Positions 23,654 to 32,900 of a stretch of 33,684 bases of DNA are shown here, piece by piece. Below the pieces are notes generated by a model that was given only the letters and a program-made list of their open reading frames with translations, was not told where the DNA came from and made no database searches. A program made the position numbers and the translations under genes. The stretch is from SIG565 sp045650565. GTDB lineage: Bacteria; Bacillota; Clostridia; Oscillospirales; Acutalibacteraceae. Location of the stretch: positions 1-33,684 of the forward strand of contig JAZRRG010000014.1 of the NCBI GenBank assembly GCA_045650565.1, written 5' to 3'. The first letter of the stretch is position 1. The number at the start of each line of letters is the position of its first letter.

Positions 23654-25075
23654 ATGGGAGGATTCTTTGGAGTAGTAAGTAAAAAGGATGCTATTTCAGA
23701 TGCATTTTTTGGTACCGACTACCATTCGCATTTAGGAACACGCCGTGCAGGTATGGCAGCATACGATAAAGAGATAGGTCTGCAGCGTGAAATTCACAAC
23801 ATACAAAACTCTCCCTTCAGAACAAAGTTTGACGATGTTTTTGATGAGATGCAGGGCACCTCAGCTATAGGTTGTATTAGTGATTATGACCCGCAGCCGC
23901 TGATTATTCGTTCCAATCTTGGCACCTACGCTATATGCGTTATCGGCATTGTTAACAATTCTGAAGAGTTAATAAAAAAATATCTCTATCTAAACGGACA
24001 CTTTAATGCAATGACCTCTGGTAAAATCAACTGCACCGAGCTTATTGCGGCGCTTATTGGTCAAAAGGACTCGTTTTGTGAGGGCATTAAATTTGCGCAA
24101 AGCCAAATTGACGGCACTGCATCTATTCTTATATTAAAGGATGATGGCTCACTTATCGCCGCCCGTGACAAGCTTGGCAGAATTCCCGTACATATTGGCA
24201 AAAATGATGATGGTCACTGTGTCGCCTTTGAATCGTTTGCTTGCTTTAAGCTTGGCTACGATTTAATAAAGGAATTGGGTCCTGCCGAAATAGTAGAGCT
24301 AACACCCGATAAATTATCAGTGTTGGCGCCTGCCGGTAAAAAAATGAAAATTTGCTCATTTTTATGGAGCTATTACGGCTACCCCACCTCAACCTACGAG
24401 GGCGTTAATGTAGAGGTTATGCGCTACCGCAACGGACAAATTATGGCTGATGCCGACCGCAAAAGCGGTGTAGCGCAGGATATTGATTATGTTGGCGGTG
24501 TTCCCGATTCGGGCACACCCCACGCTATAGGATATTCGGGTTGCTCGGGTAAGCCCTTTGCTCGTGCATTTATTAAATACACACCCACCTGGGCACGCAG
24601 CTTTACCCCCTCACACCAAGCCGAGCGTGAGCGTGTTGCTAAAATGAAACAAATCCCCGTGCACGATTTAATTACCGATAAAAAGCTTCTCTTTGTGGAT
24701 GATTCAATTGTTCGTGGCACACAGCTTAAGGAAACGGTTGATTTCCTTTATGAAAACGGCGCAAAAGAGGTGCATATGCGCTCTGCCTGTCCGCCCATTA
24801 TGTTCGGTTGTAAATATCTCGGTTTTTCAAGAACCACAAACGATATGGAGCTAATCGCCCGTCGCACAATAGCAGAGCTTGAGGGCGAGGATGGACTAAA
24901 ATATATCGATGAGTATATTGATTCATCCACCGAGCGTGGACAAAAGTTGCGCCAAACCATATGCGAAAAGCTTAATTTTGCATCCCTCGAGTTCCAATCA
25001 CTCGAAGGCATTATCAAGGCAATAGGCATCGATAAAGAAAATCTTTGCACATATTGTTGGAACGGAAAGGAATAA
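23654..25075 (+). CDS. Amidophosphoribosyltransferase homologue lacking the glutaminase nucleophile
   Basis: A 473-residue PurF-type protein in the position expected for the first enzyme of purine synthesis. The C-terminal phosphoribosyltransferase has LFVDDSIVRGTQLKETV (Val348 on), the PRPP motif, and VPDSGTPHAIGYS and ACPPIMFGCKY. The N-terminal half has the glutaminase fold (DYHSHLGTRRAGMAAYD, SDYDPQPLIIRS), but begins MGGFFG: the Cys that PurF exposes after Met removal is Gly here, and no Cys lies before residue 74. The usual HNGN oxyanion motif reads VIGIVNN (residues 96-102). Glutamine hydrolysis is thus unlikely. It may use free ammonia or a partner. The AAGGAG Shine-Dalgarno supports the start. 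I leave the symbol empty, though purF is the nearest name. Confidence 0.85.
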   Translation: MGGFFGVVSKKDAISDAFFGTDYHSHLGTRRAGMAAYDKEIGLQREIHNIQNSPFRTKFDDVFDEMQGTSAIGCISDYDPQPLIIRSNLGTYAICVIGIVNNSEELIKKYLYLNGHFNAMTSGKINCTELIAALIGQKDSFCEGIKFAQSQIDGTASILILKDDGSLIAARDKLGRIPVHIGKNDDGHCVAFESFACFKLGYDLIKELGPAEIVELTPDKLSVLAPAGKKMKICSFLWSYYGYPTSTYEGVNVEVMRYRNGQIMADADRKSGVAQDIDYVGGVPDSGTPHAIGYSGCSGKPFARAFIKYTPTWARSFTPSHQAERERVAKMKQIPVHDLITDKKLLFVDDSIVRGTQLKETVDFLYENGAKEVHMRSACPPIMFGCKYLGFSRTTNDMELIARRTIAELEGEDGLKYIDEYIDSSTERGQKLRQTICEKLNFASLEFQSLEGIIKAIGIDKENLCTYCWNGKE

Positions 25076-25080
25076 ATCTA

Positions 25081-26121
25081 ATGAGTATGCAATCTAAATC
25101 AGACTCTTATGCAGCCGCAGGTGTTGATATTACCGCAGGTTACAAGGCGGTTGAACTTATGAAAAAGCACATAAACCGCACCAAAAACGAGGGCTGCCTT
25201 GATGATGTTGGCGGCTTTGGCGGTTGCTTTGGACTAAATCTTACAGGCATTACCGAGCCGGTATTGGTAGCAGGTACTGATGGTGTTGGCACCAAAATTA
25301 AACTCGCCCAGCTGCTTGATAAGCACGACACTATCGGTATTGACTGTGTTGCAATGTGCGCTAACGATATTATTTGCTGCGGCGCAAAACCGCTTTTCTT
25401 CCTTGACTATATTGCGTGTGGCAAAAATATCCCTGAAAAGATTGCCGACATTGTAGCAGGTGTTGCCGAGGGCTGTGTGCAGTCGGGCTGTGCGCTTATC
25501 GGCGGTGAAACTGCGGAGCATCCTGGTCTTATGCCTGAGGATGACTATGATTTAGCCGGCTACTGCACGGGTATCGTTGATAAATCAAAGATAATTGATA
25601 ACAAAACTATGAAGGCGGGTGACATCGTTATAGCTTTGGCTTCAAGCGGTGTGCACTCTAATGGTTTTTCTTTGGTTCGCAAGGTTTTCGATATCGAAAA
25701 TGCCGACATTACCACACCTCTTGATGAGTTAGGAGGAAAGAGTGTTGGTGAGACCTTGCTCACCCCAACCCGTCTTTATGTAAAATCAATTTTAGCGCTT
25801 ATAAACGAGGTTCAGGTAAAGGGTATTTCCCACATCACAGGCGGTGGCTTCTATGAGAACATTCCGAGAAGTATTCCTGACGGGCTCGGTGCTAAAATTG
25901 ATAAATCAGCCGTTAAAATACTACCTATATTTGAACTCATTTCAAAGGTTGGTAACATCCCTGAGCGTGATATGTTCAATACCTTTAATATGGGCGTTGG
26001 TATGAGCGTTGTGGTATCAAAGGAGGATGCCGATAAGGCACTCGAAATCTTGAAAGCCACTGGAGAAGATGCCTACATAATCGGTGAGATTGTAGAGTCG
26101 GAGGATAAAATAATCTTATGA
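25081..26121 (+). CDS. purM: Phosphoribosylformylglycinamidine cyclo-ligase (AIR synthase)
   Basis: A 346-residue PurM, which closes FGAM to AIR with ATP. The motifs are GTDGVGTKIKLAQ, IGIDCVAMCANDI, GGETAEHPGLMPEDDYD, SSGVHSNGFSLVRK and HITGGGFYENIPR. The start is ATG 25081 (MSMQSKSDSYAAAGVD) with AAGGAA upstream; an earlier start from 25045 lies inside the preceding gene. It begins five bases after the PurF homologue and its stop overlaps purN by four bases (ATGA). Confidence 0.97.
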   Translation: MSMQSKSDSYAAAGVDITAGYKAVELMKKHINRTKNEGCLDDVGGFGGCFGLNLTGITEPVLVAGTDGVGTKIKLAQLLDKHDTIGIDCVAMCANDIICCGAKPLFFLDYIACGKNIPEKIADIVAGVAEGCVQSGCALIGGETAEHPGLMPEDDYDLAGYCTGIVDKSKIIDNKTMKAGDIVIALASSGVHSNGFSLVRKVFDIENADITTPLDELGGKSVGETLLTPTRLYVKSILALINEVQVKGISHITGGGFYENIPRSIPDGLGAKIDKSAVKILPIFELISKVGNIPERDMFNTFNMGVGMSVVVSKEDADKALEILKATGEDAYIIGEIVESEDKIIL

Positions 26122-26729
26122 TAAAGGCAAATATTGCCGTTCTCGTATCGGGTGGCGGCACTAATCTACAAGCCCTGATTGATGCCCAAAAGAGTGATAT
26201 CATCAAAAGTGGTGAAATTAAACTCGTTATTTCTAATAACGCCGACGCTTATGCCCTCACAAGAGCAAAAAACAATGGTATTAAAACAGAAGTTGTCACA
26301 AAAAAAGACTGCGGTATGAACCAAAATGCTTTTGAAGGAAAAATAATTGAATTACTTGATTTTCATAACATTGATATCATTGTCCTTGCGGGATTTATGT
26401 CAATTTTGAGCGAAGATTTCACAAAGCGTTACCCAAAACGCATAATCAATGTTCACCCGTCGCTGATTCCGTCGTTTTGCGGCAAGGGCTTTTATGGACT
26501 GCGTGTTCACTCTGCAGCCCTCGAATATGGCGTTAAGGTGACGGGCGCTACTGTGCATTTTGTAAACGAAATTCCCGATGGCGGCGAAATTATAATGCAA
26601 AAAGCGGTAGATATACTTGATACCGACACACCCGAAAACTTACAAAAACGGGTTATGGAAGAAGCAGAGTGGAAAATTCTGCCGTTATCGGTAGAAAAGG
26701 TTTGTAAAGCACTTACAAGGGAGAAATAA
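26118..26729 (+). CDS. purN: Phosphoribosylglycinamide formyltransferase
   Basis: A 203-residue folate-dependent GAR transformylase, which uses 10-formyl-THF. AVLVSGGGTNLQALID binds the phosphate, NVHPSLIPSFCGKG holds the catalytic His, and TGATVHFVNEIPDGGEII with QKAVDIL completes the site with the conserved Asp. The FCGKGFYGLRVH loop is seen in the clostridial form. It is coupled to purM by ATGA overlap and lies two bases before the next gene. Confidence 0.95.
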   Translation: MIKANIAVLVSGGGTNLQALIDAQKSDIIKSGEIKLVISNNADAYALTRAKNNGIKTEVVTKKDCGMNQNAFEGKIIELLDFHNIDIIVLAGFMSILSEDFTKRYPKRIINVHPSLIPSFCGKGFYGLRVHSAALEYGVKVTGATVHFVNEIPDGGEIIMQKAVDILDTDTPENLQKRVMEEAEWKILPLSVEKVCKALTREK

Positions 26730-26731
26730 TT

Positions 26732-27451
26732 ATGGCTTTATTTGATTTAAAAACATTACTTAGTGAAAATACATATCCCGGTCGTGGTATCGTAATAGGT
26801 AAATCGACCGACGGCAAAAACGCTATGATTGCCTATTTCATTATGGGTAGAAGCGTAAACAGTCGCAACCGCATATTTGAAAAATTTGACGGCGGTATGC
26901 GTACCAAAGCGTTTGATGAAAGCAAACTTTCCGACCCGCACCTTATCATCTATAACCCCTATTTGACCACAAAGGGCGGCAACATTGATATTATCACTAA
27001 CGGCGACCAAACAAACACCATTTTTGATTTTATAAACGATGGTAAAACTTTCGAGGATGCGCTTTACACCCGAGAGTTTGAAGATGATGCTCCAAACTTC
27101 ACCCCGAGAATTTCGGGCGCACTCTATTATGATTTTGAAAATAACGACTTTAATTACAAGCTCTCAATTTTAAAAAGTGCTAATGGCAGAGAAAATGCTT
27201 GTAGCCGTTATTTTTATAACTATGCTTCAGAAAATGGCATCGGTCATTTTATACACACCTACAAGTGCGATGGCAACCCCATCCCCTCTTTCTACGGAGA
27301 GCCCGAGGAGGTAGCACTTCCTAACACCGCAGAAGAATTAGCCGATATTGTTTGGTCTAATTTAAATGATGATAACAAGGTTTCGCTTTTTGTTCGTGCC
27401 ATACCGCTTGACGGCAGTGAACCGACTGAAATTATTATAAATAAAAAATAA
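26732..27451 (+). CDS. purO: IMP cyclohydrolase, PurO-like (IMP_cyclohyd family)
   Basis: A 239-residue protein matching the stand-alone IMP cyclohydrolase family first known from archaeal PurO (Ntn-hydrolase fold, unrelated to the PurH cyclohydrolase domain). The start has NTYPGRGIVIGKSTDGKNA followed by AYFIMGRSVNSRNR, then DPHLIIYNP and NGDQTN, with FTPRISGALYYD in the middle. It closes FAICAR to IMP, the last step. It sits directly before the AICAR transformylase that supplies FAICAR. The pairing supports the call, though the exact catalytic residues are not certain from sequence alone. Confidence 0.85.
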   Translation: MALFDLKTLLSENTYPGRGIVIGKSTDGKNAMIAYFIMGRSVNSRNRIFEKFDGGMRTKAFDESKLSDPHLIIYNPYLTTKGGNIDIITNGDQTNTIFDFINDGKTFEDALYTREFEDDAPNFTPRISGALYYDFENNDFNYKLSILKSANGRENACSRYFYNYASENGIGHFIHTYKCDGNPIPSFYGEPEEVALPNTAEELADIVWSNLNDDNKVSLFVRAIPLDGSEPTEIIINKK

Positions 27452-27466
27452 ATAAGGAGTAATAAG

Positions 27467-28651
27467 ATGACTGAATTTGAACTTAAATACGGTTGTAACC
27501 CCAACCAAAAGCCATCAAAAATATATATGGAGGATGGAAGTGAGCTTCCGATAGAGATTTTATCGGGTAGACCCGGCTACATAAACTTCCTTGATGCATT
27601 TAACTCTTGGCAGTTAGTAAAGGAGCTAAAGGCGGCTTTAGGTCTTCCTGCTGTTACCTCCTTTAAGCACGTTAGCCCCACCTCAGCCGCAGTTGGAATA
27701 CCTATGAGTGATAAACTCAAAAAGGCGTGCTTTGTTGATGATATTGAGGGTCTTGATGATTCTCCCTTGGCTTTGGCGTATGCTAGAGCCAGAGGTACTG
27801 ACCGTATGTGCTCGTTTGGTGACTGGGTAGCTCTTTCCGATGTTTGCGATGTTACCACTGCACTTTTAATCAAAAGAGAGGTGTCTGACGGTGTAATCGC
27901 TCCCGGTTACACACCCGAGGCACTCGAAATACTTAAAACAAAGAGAAAAGGCAACTATAACATAGTTAAAATTGACCCCGACTATACTCCTCGTGAGATA
28001 GAAACCAAACAGGTTTACGGTATCACCTTCGAGCAAGGTCGCAATAACTTTGAAATCAACAAGGAATTGCTCTCAAATATCGTAACCGAAAATAAGGATT
28101 TACCCGAGAGTGCAGTTCGTGACCTCATTATTTCACTTATTACCCTTAAATACACACAGTCAAATTCGGTATGCTTCGCCGTAGATGGACAGGCAATCGG
28201 CGTGGGTGCGGGTCAGCAGTCCCGTATACACTGTACTCGTTTGGCGGGTACCAAGGCAGACACCTGGTTCCTTAGACAGCACGATAAGGTTTTGGCTTTA
28301 CCGTTTAAGGATAATTTGGGCAGACCTGATAGAGATAACGTAATTGACGGTTATATCAACCGCAATGAAGAAGATGTTTGCGCCGAGGGCAACTGGCAAA
28401 AATACTTTACTTGTCAGCCCGAGCCGTTAACCGATGCCGAAATTCGCGCTTATCTTGACAGTATTGACGGCGTAGCCCTCGGCTCCGATGCCTTCTTCCC
28501 GTTTAGCGATAATATCGAACGTGCCAAGAAAAGCGGCGTTAAGTATATTGCGGAACCTGGCGGTTCTATCCGTGATGATGCAGTTATTGATACCTGTAAC
28601 AAATATGGTATGACTATGTCGTTTACAGGTATGCGTTTATTCCACCATTAA
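27467..28651 (+). CDS. Stand-alone AICAR formyltransferase (PurH transformylase domain only)
   Basis: A 394-residue protein that corresponds to the C-terminal transformylase domain of PurH. LKYGCNPNQKPS at the start matches the domain's usual KYGxNPxQ, the catalytic Lys67-His68 lie in TSFKHVSPTSAA, and LKYTQSNSVCFA and IGVGAGQQSRIHCTRLAG are present. The N-terminal cyclohydrolase (MGS-like) domain of normal bacterial PurH is missing, and there is no sign of a lost fragment upstream. It uses 10-formyl-THF and AICAR to make FAICAR, and ZTP, its precursor's triphosphate, is the ligand of the operon's riboswitch. It follows the PurO-like gene by 15 bases. Confidence 0.92.
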   Translation: MTEFELKYGCNPNQKPSKIYMEDGSELPIEILSGRPGYINFLDAFNSWQLVKELKAALGLPAVTSFKHVSPTSAAVGIPMSDKLKKACFVDDIEGLDDSPLALAYARARGTDRMCSFGDWVALSDVCDVTTALLIKREVSDGVIAPGYTPEALEILKTKRKGNYNIVKIDPDYTPREIETKQVYGITFEQGRNNFEINKELLSNIVTENKDLPESAVRDLIISLITLKYTQSNSVCFAVDGQAIGVGAGQQSRIHCTRLAGTKADTWFLRQHDKVLALPFKDNLGRPDRDNVIDGYINRNEEDVCAEGNWQKYFTCQPEPLTDAEIRAYLDSIDGVALGSDAFFPFSDNIERAKKSGVKYIAEPGGSIRDDAVIDTCNKYGMTMSFTGMRLFHH

Positions 28652-28669
28652 TTTTCAAGAGGTTTTAGA

Positions 28670-29944
28670 ATGAAAATTTTAGTTGTTGGCGGTGGCGGTA
28701 GAGAACACGCCATAATAAAAAAATTAAAGGAAAATAAAGATATTACCCAGATTTTTGCGGCTCCCGGTAACGGCGGTATGCAAAAGGATGCAACGCTTGT
28801 TAATATCGTTGGCACCGATACCGAGAAAATTGCAGAATTTGCGGTAAACAACAAAATCGATTATGCCGTTGTAGCGCCCGATGACCCGCTTGTTGCAGGT
28901 TGCGTTGATGCGCTTGAAAATAAAGGTATCCCCTGCTTTGGTCCAAATGCCGCTGCGGCTATAATTGAAGGCAGTAAGGTTTTCTCGAAAAATCTTATGA
29001 AAAAATATTCAATTCCCACTGCCAAATATGAAGTGTTTACCGATATGTCGGCGGCGCTCGAGTATTTAGAAACTGCCCCTATTCCCACAGTTATAAAGGC
29101 CGATGGTTTAGCGCTCGGCAAGGGTGTTATTATAGCTACCACCCGTGAACAAGCCAAGGCGGCGGTTATCTCTATGATGAGAGATAAGGCGTTTGGCAAG
29201 AGTGGTGACAGTATAGTAATTGAAGAATTTTTAACGGGTCCTGAGGTATCGGTGCTCTCCTTTACCGATGGTAAAACCGTGGTGCCTATGGTATCATCTA
29301 TGGACCACAAGCGTGTGGGAGATAATGACACTGGCCTTAACACAGGAGGTATGGGTACTGTGGCGCCCAACCCCTACTATACTGAGGATATCGCAAAGGT
29401 ATGTATGGAAACTATTTTCATGCCCACCATTGATGCTATGAATAAGGAGGGCAGAACCTTTAAGGGCTGCCTGTATTTTGGACTTATGCTAACGGAGAAG
29501 GGACCAAAGGTAATTGAATATAACTGCCGTTTTGCTGCCCCCGAAACACAGGTTGTATTGCCACTGCTTGAGAGCGACCTTTTAACAATTATGAAGGCAA
29601 CCACCTTTGGTACACTCAAGAATACCGAGGTTAAATTTAAAAACTCGCACGCTTGTTGTGTGATTATGGCATCCAAGGGCTACCCTGAACACTATGAAAA
29701 GGGCTACGAGATAACGATTGATGAAAGCGTTATAGACAATGTCTATGTTGCGGGTGCAAAAATGGACAACGGCAAACTACTTACAAACGGCGGCAGAGTG
29801 CTTGGCGCCACGGCTATTGGGGACACCCTTAAAGATGCCATTGATAAGGCATATAAGCTTACAGAAAAAATTCACTTTGAAAACGCCTATAAGCGAGGCG
29901 ATATAGGTGCTAAGGCACTTGCGGCAATAACGGAGGAGAAATAA
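28670..29944 (+). CDS. purD: Phosphoribosylamine-glycine ligase
   Basis: A 424-residue GAR synthetase. It has the ATP-grasp fold: MKILVVGGGGREHAIIKKL at the start, VVAPDDPLVAGCVD, KADGLALGKGVIIA in the ATP loop, and NTGGMGTVAPNPYYT, then IEYNCRFAAPETQVVLPLL for magnesium binding. The chain uses Cys in YNCRF and has the slightly shifted DDPL instead of EAPL, both common in this lineage as far as I can tell. A GAGG lies before ATG 28670. Its stop overlaps the purL start by one base. Confidence 0.97.
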   Translation: MKILVVGGGGREHAIIKKLKENKDITQIFAAPGNGGMQKDATLVNIVGTDTEKIAEFAVNNKIDYAVVAPDDPLVAGCVDALENKGIPCFGPNAAAAIIEGSKVFSKNLMKKYSIPTAKYEVFTDMSAALEYLETAPIPTVIKADGLALGKGVIIATTREQAKAAVISMMRDKAFGKSGDSIVIEEFLTGPEVSVLSFTDGKTVVPMVSSMDHKRVGDNDTGLNTGGMGTVAPNPYYTEDIAKVCMETIFMPTIDAMNKEGRTFKGCLYFGLMLTEKGPKVIEYNCRFAAPETQVVLPLLESDLLTIMKATTFGTLKNTEVKFKNSHACCVIMASKGYPEHYEKGYEITIDESVIDNVYVAGAKMDNGKLLTNGGRVLGATAIGDTLKDAIDKAYKLTEKIHFENAYKRGDIGAKALAAITEEK

Positions 29945-32900
29945 TGGTTTATAGAGTATATGTTGAAAAGAAAAAGGAACTCGCTCACGAGGCAAATGCG
30001 CTGTTTTCTGATGCCACTACGCTGCTGGGCATTAAGAACCTAACCGATGTTCGTGTAATAAACCGCTATGATGCCGAGAATATTACCGAAGAATTGTTTG
30101 AGTATGCAAAGGGCACCGTTTTTTCGGAGCCGCAGCTTGATATAGTAACCGATGAAATAGATTTATCGGGCGCTACCGCCTTTGCGGTTGAATTTTTACC
30201 AGGACAGTTTGACCAACGTGCCGATTCGGCGGCACAGTGCATCCAAATAATTTCTTGTTTGGACCGCCCGTTAGTTAAAACTGCAAAAATTTATGCGCTT
30301 TACGGCAATCTTACCGAAAATGAGGTTGCCGAAATTAAAAAGTATGTAATTAACCCCGTTGAATCGAGAGAAGCAAGCTTTGAAAAATACGAAACCCTCA
30401 AGGCAAACTACGAGATTCCAACCGAGGTTGCTACACTTGATGGCTTTATAGACCTTGACCGTGCAGGGCTTGAAAGCTTTGTTAAGAATTACGGTCTTGC
30501 AATGGATACCGATGATATCGCATTTTGTCAGCAATATTTCAAGGGTGAAAAACGCAACCCAACTATCACCGAAATCCGTATGATTGATACATATTGGTCG
30601 GACCACTGCCGCCATACAACATTTTTAACTGTTATTGATTCGGTTAAATTTGAGGATGAGCTTTTGCAAAGGGCATACGATGAATATATCCGTGTAAGAA
30701 AAGAACTTGGCAGAACAAAGCCGATTTGCCTTATGGATATTGCAACGGTTGCGGTGAAATATTTAAAGACACAGGGTAAGCTTGATAAGTTAGATGAGTC
30801 CGAAGAAATCAACGCTTGTACCGTTAAAATTGATGTTGATGTTGACGGCAAAACTGAGCCGTGGCTCTTGCTATTTAAAAACGAAACACATAACCACCCC
30901 ACCGAAATTGAACCCTTTGGTGGTGCTGCAACCTGTATTGGCGGTGCTATTCGTGACCCGCTGTCCGGTCGTGCTTATGTTTACGGTGCAATGCGTGTAA
31001 CGGGTGCGGCTGACCCGTTAAAGCCGGTTAATGAAACAATCCCGGGTAAATTACCGCAACGCAAAATCGTTACAACAGCCGCTGCAGGTTATTCATCCTA
31101 TGGTAACCAAATTGGTCTTGCAACAGGTATTGTTGATGAAATTTATCACCCGGGTTATGCGGCAAAAAGAATGGAAATTGGTGCAGTAATTGCGGCGGCT
31201 CCCGCCTACAATGTACGCCGTGAGGTTCCCTCGCCTGGGGATATAGTAATTCTCCTTGGCGGCTCAACAGGTCGTGACGGTATCGGCGGTGCAACGGGCT
31301 CCTCCAAGGCACATACAGCGCAGTCGGTTGAAACCTGCGGTGCCGAGGTTCAAAAAGGCAATGCGCCCGAGGAAAGAAAACTTCAGCGCTTGTTTAGAAA
31401 CAGCGAAGCTACACGTATGATTAAGCGTTGTAATGACTTTGGTGCAGGCGGTGTATCGGTTGCAATCGGTGAACTTGCCGACGGACTTGAAATCGACCTT
31501 AATGCCGTACCTAAAAAGTACGAAGGCCTTGACGGTACCGAGCTTGCTATCAGTGAGTCGCAAGAGCGTATGGCGGTTGTAATTGAGCCGCATAATGTTG
31601 ATAAATTCTTAGCTCTCGCAGGTGAAGAAAATCTGCAGGCATTCCCCGTTGCCGTAATTAAAGCCGAGCCACGCCTTGTTATGAACTGGAATGGCAAAAA
31701 AATAGTAGACATCAGCCGTGAATTCTTAAATTCAAACGGTGCGGATAAGCATATTGATATCACTCCCGCAAAGGCCGCCGATTATAACAAAGAAATTACA
31801 GGTAGCTTTAGCGATAACCTTAAAGCCCTGGCTGATGACCTTAATATATGCTCAAAGCGTGGACTCTCTGAACGCTTTGACTCTACAATAGGTGCAGGTA
31901 CAGTGCTTATGCCGTTTGGCGGTGAAAATCAGTTAACACCGATACAAGCAATGGTGCAAAAAATCTCGGTTGAGAAAAAGCACACCGATGACTGTTCCTT
32001 TATGGCGTGGGGCTACAACCCCTTTATAACCGAAAAATCGCCCTATCACGGTGCGTATTTGGCGGTTGTTGAATCGGTTTCCAAGCTCATTGCTACGGGT
32101 GCTAAATTTGAGGATGTTTACCTTACCTTCCAAGAATATTTCGAGCATCCCCGTAAATGTGGCAAACGTTGGGGTAAGCCCTTGGCGGCTTTGCTTGGTG
32201 CATTTAAAGCACAGTTAGATTTCGGTATAGGTTCTATCGGCGGTAAGGACTCAATGAGTGGTTCTTTTGAGGACATTGATGTTCCTCCCACCCTCGTTTC
32301 ATTTGCCGTTACAACAGGCAAAACACAGGATGTTGTATCGCCCGAATTTAAAAAGGCAGGTAACAAGGTTGTCTTCTTACCTGTAAAATATACTACTGAT
32401 AATTTACCCGATTCAGCATCTCTTATTAAGAACTTTAACACAGTTACAAACGCTATGCGAAGCGGCACCGCCGTTTCTTGCTATGCGGTAGGTATCGGCG
32501 GTATAGCCGAGGCGGTTATGAAAATGAGTTTCGGCAACTCACTTGGTATTCGTTTTGATGCAGGTGTAGATACAAAGCAGTTGTTCTCTTATAACTACGG
32601 CGGCTTCGTAATCGAAGCGACGAACGATATTGACGGTGCTGTAACTATCGGTACCGTAACCGATGACGGCGCTATCACACTAAGGGAAGAAACCCTTAAA
32701 ACTGCAGAGCTTTTAAAGATTTATGAAAATAAGCTTGAGCGTGTTTACAGCTGTAATATAGAGAACAAAGAGAAGAATATGCAAAACTTTAACTTCTCGG
32801 CTTCCTCCTACCCTGCCCCCGCTATAAAGATAGCAAAACCGCAAATTCTCATCCCCGCCTTCCCCGGCACAAACTGTGAGTTTGATTCGGCAAAGGCAGT

